A DNA stretch of 7,278 nucleotides. Source: an uncultured Oscillospiraceae bacterium. GTDB lineage: Bacteria; Bacillota; Clostridia; Oscillospirales; Acutalibacteraceae. Within the stretch, counting starts at the first letter, position 1. Each line of letters starts with the position of its first letter. The notes below the pieces were generated by a model. It did no database searches. It worked only from the letters and a program-made list of their open reading frames with translations, and was not told where the DNA came from. The stretch lies in assembly GCA_900554535.1 (NCBI GenBank), contig USIA01000095.1:1-7278 (forward strand), written 5' to 3'. A program made the translations under genes and the position numbers. Positions 4,616 through 7,278 of this stretch are shown piece after piece.

Positions 4616-5902
4616 ATGAAAAAGCCATTTGTGACTGCCGAAAAGGTCCGGGAAATTGCGGCGCAGTATCCGACGCCCTTTTATCTGTATGATGAGAAAG
4701 GCATCCGCGAAAATGCCCGCCGGATTAACAAAGCCTTTTCCTGGAACAAGGGGTACAAGGAATATTTTGCGGTCAAAGCCACGCCAAATCCGTTCCTTCT
4801 GCGCATTTTGCAGGAAGAGGGCTGCGGCGTGGATTGCTCTTCGCTGACAGAACTGATGATGAGCGACGCCTGCGGTTTCCATGGTAGCGACATTATGTTT
4901 TCGTCGAATGTGACGCCGGTGGCAGATTACCAGCTGGCCAAAAAACTGGGCGCTTACATCAACTTGGATGATTTTACAGACATCGACTATCTGGAACGTG
5001 TGGCCGGGTTGCCGGAGACGATCTGCTGCCGCTACAATCCCGGCGGTACATTTGAGGTGGCCAATGGCATCATGGACAACCCCGGGGATGCGAAATACGG
5101 GTTTACACGCGACCAGCTTTTTGAGGGATACCGCATTTTGCAGCAAAAGGGCGTCAAGCACTTTGGCCTGCATGCTTTCCTGGCGAGCAACACCGTATCC
5201 AATTCCTATTACCCGAAGCTTGCGCGTATCCTTTTCCAGACGGCTGTGGAGCTAAAAGAGCAGACGGGCGCGGACATTCGCTTCATCAACCTTTCCGGCG
5301 GCGTCGGTGTGGCTTACCGGCCGGACCAGACGCCCAATGACATTGCGGTGATCGGAGATGGCGTGCGTCAAGTATATGAGGAAATCCTCGTGCCCGCAGG
5401 CATGGGCGATGTGGCGGTCTTTACAGAAATGGGCCGCTTTATGCTCGCGCCTTATGGGATGCTGATTACGAAATGCATCCATCAGAAACATACCTATAAA
5501 GAGTATATCGGCGTGGACGCTTGTGCGGCCAATCTGATGCGTCCGGCTATCTATGGTGCCTATCACCATATCACGGTTCTCGGCAAAGAGGACGCCCCCT
5601 GCGACCACAAGTACGACGTGACTGGCGGCCTGTGCGAAAATAACGACAAATTCGCGATTGACCGTATGCTGCCGGAAATTGATTACGGTGATTATCTCGC
5701 GATCCACGATGCGGGTGCACATGGCTTTTCCATGGGTTACAATTACAATGGCCGCCTGCGTTCAGCGGAAATCCTGCTCAAGGAGGACGGCTCCTTTGAA
5801 GAGATCCGCCGTGCGGAGACGCCGGCCGATTATTTTGCGACATTCGACTTTACCGACCAGTTCCCGAAGCTTCAGGAATACGGAGCCGCAAGCAGAAAAT
5901 AA
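4616..5902 (+). CDS. lysA: Diaminopimelate decarboxylase (LysA), clostridial-type variant
   Basis: LysA decarboxylates meso-diaminopimelate to L-lysine, the last step of lysine synthesis, using PLP in a fold-III (alanine-racemase-like) barrel. This copy has 428 residues, the normal length. YFAVKATPNP (50-59) carries the Schiff-base Lys54, GLHAFLASN (184-192) carries the His that stacks on PLP, NLSGGVGVAYRP is the glycine-rich phosphate loop, EMGRF is the EPGR equivalent, and GGLCENNDKF holds the catalytic Cys340. Compared with canonical LysA, GPxCESxD reads GGLCENND, and DAGAYG reads DAGAHG (His369 for Tyr). I recall both as typical of a clostridial/Bacteroidetes-type clade, though PLP decarboxylases of neighbouring specificity (for example carboxynorspermidine) share the fold. 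GGAGG (4605-4609) six bases before the ATG at 4616 selects that start over the upstream GTG at 4589. The gene is monocistronic, with its own promoter and terminator. Confidence 0.9.
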   Translation: MKKPFVTAEKVREIAAQYPTPFYLYDEKGIRENARRINKAFSWNKGYKEYFAVKATPNPFLLRILQEEGCGVDCSSLTELMMSDACGFHGSDIMFSSNVTPVADYQLAKKLGAYINLDDFTDIDYLERVAGLPETICCRYNPGGTFEVANGIMDNPGDAKYGFTRDQLFEGYRILQQKGVKHFGLHAFLASNTVSNSYYPKLARILFQTAVELKEQTGADIRFINLSGGVGVAYRPDQTPNDIAVIGDGVRQVYEEILVPAGMGDVAVFTEMGRFMLAPYGMLITKCIHQKHTYKEYIGVDACAANLMRPAIYGAYHHITVLGKEDAPCDHKYDVTGGLCENNDKFAIDRMLPEIDYGDYLAIHDAGAHGFSMGYNYNGRLRSAEILLKEDGSFEEIRRAETPADYFATFDFTDQFPKLQEYGAASRK

Positions 5903-5963
5903 TTTGGAAATGGCGCGAATCTGATCCATAGCCCGTCAAAGCCGGTCAAGAAAAATAAATGGA

Positions 5964-6024
5964 AAACACAGCCGCAGATTTCTGACGGCAGCCATGACTG
6001 CTGCCAGGATCTGCGGCTGTGTTT
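5964..6024. terminator. Strong hairpin terminator between converging lysA and amt-PII genes, likely bidirectional
   Basis: AAACACAGCCGCAGAT (5964-5979) pairs perfectly with ATCTGCGGCTGTGTTT (6009-6024). An inner GGCAGC/GCTGCC stem (5987-5992 with 6000-6005) continues the hairpin past a small asymmetric internal loop. On plus it starts about 60 bases after the lysA stop and is followed by a weak T-rich tail. On minus the stem is followed by TTTTCCATTTATTTTT, a good tail for transcripts coming from amt-PII. This suits a shared terminator for convergent genes. Confidence 0.75.
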
Positions 6025-6093
6025 CGGCCGCCTTTATTACGGATGCTTCCGCAATTTTCAGCTTCTCTTTTGAGCAAAATTCTGGACATAACA

Positions 6094-6140
6094 ACTCCCC
6101 TATAGAAGACTTTTTTATTTCTTGTCTTCTATAGGGGAGT
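6094..6140. repeat. Perfect 17-bp inverted repeat with 13-nt AT-rich loop
   Basis: ACTCCCCTATAGAAGAC (6094-6110) and GTCTTCTATAGGGGAGT (6124-6140) are exact reverse complements around TTTTTTATTTCTT. It lies about 48 bases past the amt-PII stop and 70 bases from the lysA-side terminator. Neither side has a clean T-tract directly against the stem, although ATTTCAAATATTTTTT follows on plus. It may be a second terminator or 3' mRNA-stabilising hairpin for amt-PII, or a dispersed palindromic element. No target-site duplication is visible at its edges. Confidence 0.6.
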
Positions 6141-6187
6141 ATTTCAAATATTTTTTGCAGGCGAAATGTTTGGTTTTGCAGCAGGGC

Positions 6188-7278
6188 TTAGTCGACACCC
6201 TGTAGCGCGTCGTATCCGGTTTCGCCGGTGCGCACCTTCAGAGCATCGCGCACGTCGTAAACGAAAATTTTGCCGTCGCCGATGTGACCAGTATAGAGGA
6301 CCTTCTTGGCCGTTTCGAGAACCTTTTCAACCGGAACAGCGGCAACAACTGTTTCGAGTTTGATCTTGGGCAGGAGATTGACGTCGTTGATCTTGACACC
6401 GCGGTAGTATTTGGTGCGGCCTTTCTGCGTGCCGCAGCCCATCACTTGGGTGACGGTCATGCCCATGACGCCAATTTCATTCATCGCCGCTTTCATGGCC
6501 TCAAATTTATTTTGGTTAAAGAACATGACGATTTCCGTCAGCGGCGGCTTGTCGTCGGGCTTGCTGCCGGCGCTGGCCTGGGGCTCCGATGTGACGGGCT
6601 TTGCGGGCATATGTTCCACAGAAATGGCTTTTTCCACGGAAACATTGAACGCGGTTTCCGTGTTCACAGACCCGTTGCTTATGCCAGTAAGAACGGCCGG
6701 GGGCATGGGCATAAAGTCCGCATAGGAGCTTGCAATGGCGTGCTCGGTTACATCCAGGCCACGCATTTCTTCCTCTGTGCTGCAGCGCAGGCCAATCGTG
6801 TGTTTGAGAATTTGGAAGAGAATCGTGATGATTACGGCGACAAAAACGAGCACGCAGGCAACGCCAAGCAGCTGGACGCCCAGCAGCTTTGCGCCGCCGC
6901 CATAAAACAGTCCGGCATTTTTGCCCCAGTCGCCGAATTCCTCGTGGGCGAACAGGCCGACACAGATGGTGCCAATTGCACCGTTAAAGCAGTGGACGCC
7001 GACCGCGCCGACCGGGTCATCGATATGGAATTTCTTGTCAAGCACTTCAATGCCGAGGACAACCACAAATCCCGCGATGATGCCGATGATGGCCGAGCCA
7101 ATCGGTGAGACAGTGTCGCATCCTGCTGTGATTGCGACCAGGCCAGCCAGGGAAGCGTTCAGGGTCATGGAGATGTCTGGCTTGCCATAACGCAGCCAGG
7201 TGAAGATCATGGCCGTGACTGTCGCGACAGCGGCGGCTAAATTCGTAGTCATAAAGAAATGTCCCCCCGGGCGGCGGC
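6188..7278 (-). CDS. amt: Ammonium channel Amt fused to a C-terminal P-II (GlnB/GlnK-like) domain; 5' end off the window
   Basis: The frame is open to the right edge. The Met at 7250-7252 is internal, because upstream codons continue PGGHFF in phase, so the start lies outside the window. The visible Amt part (about 7278 to 6720) has the last helices of the channel. These include GKPDISMTLNASLAGLVAIT and DDPVGAVGVHCFNGAIG, whose His (6992-6994) is the second of the twin pore histidines, and the conserved cytosolic tail GLRCSTEEEMRGLDVTEH. A linker of about 58 residues rich in Pro, Ser and Ala leads to a complete P-II domain (6191-6547). That domain has the MTVTQV strand, a T-loop QKGRTKYYRGVKI, the ATP/B-loop TGHIGDGKIFV and the C-loop RTGETG. 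P-II proteins block Amt by inserting the T-loop Arg into the pore, and that Arg is kept. The position of the uridylylated Tyr51 is Ile (6389-6391). The fusion would couple ammonium uptake to ATP/ADP/2-oxoglutarate sensing in cis. It ends in TAA at 6188-6190. Confidence 0.93.
   Translation of the reverse strand, partial: RRPGGHFFMTTNLAAAVATVTAMIFTWLRYGKPDISMTLNASLAGLVAITAGCDTVSPIGSAIIGIIAGFVVVLGIEVLDKKFHIDDPVGAVGVHCFNGAIGTICVGLFAHEEFGDWGKNAGLFYGGGAKLLGVQLLGVACVLVFVAVIITILFQILKHTIGLRCSTEEEMRGLDVTEHAIASSYADFMPMPPAVLTGISNGSVNTETAFNVSVEKAISVEHMPAKPVTSEPQASAGSKPDDKPPLTEIVMFFNQNKFEAMKAAMNEIGVMGMTVTQVMGCGTQKGRTKYYRGVKINDVNLLPKIKLETVVAAVPVEKVLETAKKVLYTGHIGDGKIFVYDVRDALKVRTGETGYDALQGVD

Noticed and set aside
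4461..4616. Possible riboswitch upstream of lysA (lysine, or cobalamin because of GGTGAATCC near 4489)
   Set aside because: The promoter at 4522-4550 leaves only about 60 bases of leader, and no lysine-box or GCCACTG-type cobalamin core is present.
4544..5722. Long minus-strand open frames opposite lysA (4544-5173 and 5252-5722)
   Set aside because: They lie antisense to lysA, whose motifs are unmistakable; the translations lack recognisable domains and good start signals.
6284..7108. 274-codon plus-strand open frame opposite amt-PII
   Set aside because: It is antisense to a clearly conserved Amt-PII coding sequence, has a His/Asp/Arg-rich composition typical of an antisense shadow of GC-rich codons, and shows no domain.
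1..7278. tRNA genes, CRISPR arrays, insertion sequences, phage or defence genes
   Set aside because: I looked for T-arm motifs, regularly spaced repeats, transposase or integrase motifs and defence domains on both strands and found none.

Overview
The window looks like chromosomal DNA of a low-to-mid-GC Gram-positive bacterium, most likely a Clostridia/Oscillospiraceae-type Firmicute. This is inferred from strong AGGAGG-type ribosome binding sites on most genes, T-tailed hairpin terminators, the clostridial flavour of the diaminopimelate decarboxylase, and a paired short-chain chromate transporter under a LysR regulator. No taxonomic marker gene is present, so the assignment is soft.

Layout, left to right. 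(1) 2-199: the 3' end of mutY (adenine DNA glycosylase). (2) 233-997: a NYN-domain putative RNase with a C-terminal OST-HTH/LOTUS RNA-binding domain, preceded by a 15-bp palindrome. (3) 1120-1374: a small Arg-rich single-pass membrane protein of unknown role. After its TGA the same frame stays open to 1638. (4) 1375-1755: a stretch with no recognisable gene but with a nested inverted-repeat structure at 1504-1607 that may be an RNA element. It ends in a plus-strand terminator hairpin (1765-1800) that lies inside the 3' coding end of the next gene. (5) 1756-2658 (minus): a LysR-type regulator, divergent from (6) 2766-4393: a tightly coupled three-gene operon. The operon holds two half-size CHR-family transporter subunits (ATGA overlap) and a Tubby/LURP-one-like beta-barrel protein, and closes with a terminator at 4425-4464. 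(7) 4616-5902: lysA with its own sigma-A-like promoter (TTTACA-17-TATGCT). (8) 5903-6187: a convergent intergenic region with a likely bidirectional terminator (16-bp stem) and a second perfect 17-bp inverted repeat of uncertain role. (9) 6188-7278 (minus, 5' end off the window): an ammonium channel (Amt) fused at its C-terminus to a complete P-II (GlnB/GlnK) signalling domain.

How they work together. The LysR gene and the chr operon form a classic divergent regulator/transporter module. Its base composition is visibly more AT-rich than mutY, the NYN gene, lysA and amt-PII on either side, which suggests a separately acquired cassette. LysA makes the last step of lysine biosynthesis. The Amt-PII fusion would put ammonium uptake and its nitrogen/energy sensor in one polypeptide. 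No clearly new multi-gene system is evident. The points most worth a second look are the Amt-PII fusion whose T-loop lacks the uridylylatable tyrosine, the Tubby-like protein coupled to a split CHR transporter, the possible structured RNA at 1504-1607, the terminator embedded in the lysR coding end, and the 47-bp palindromic element at 6094-6140.
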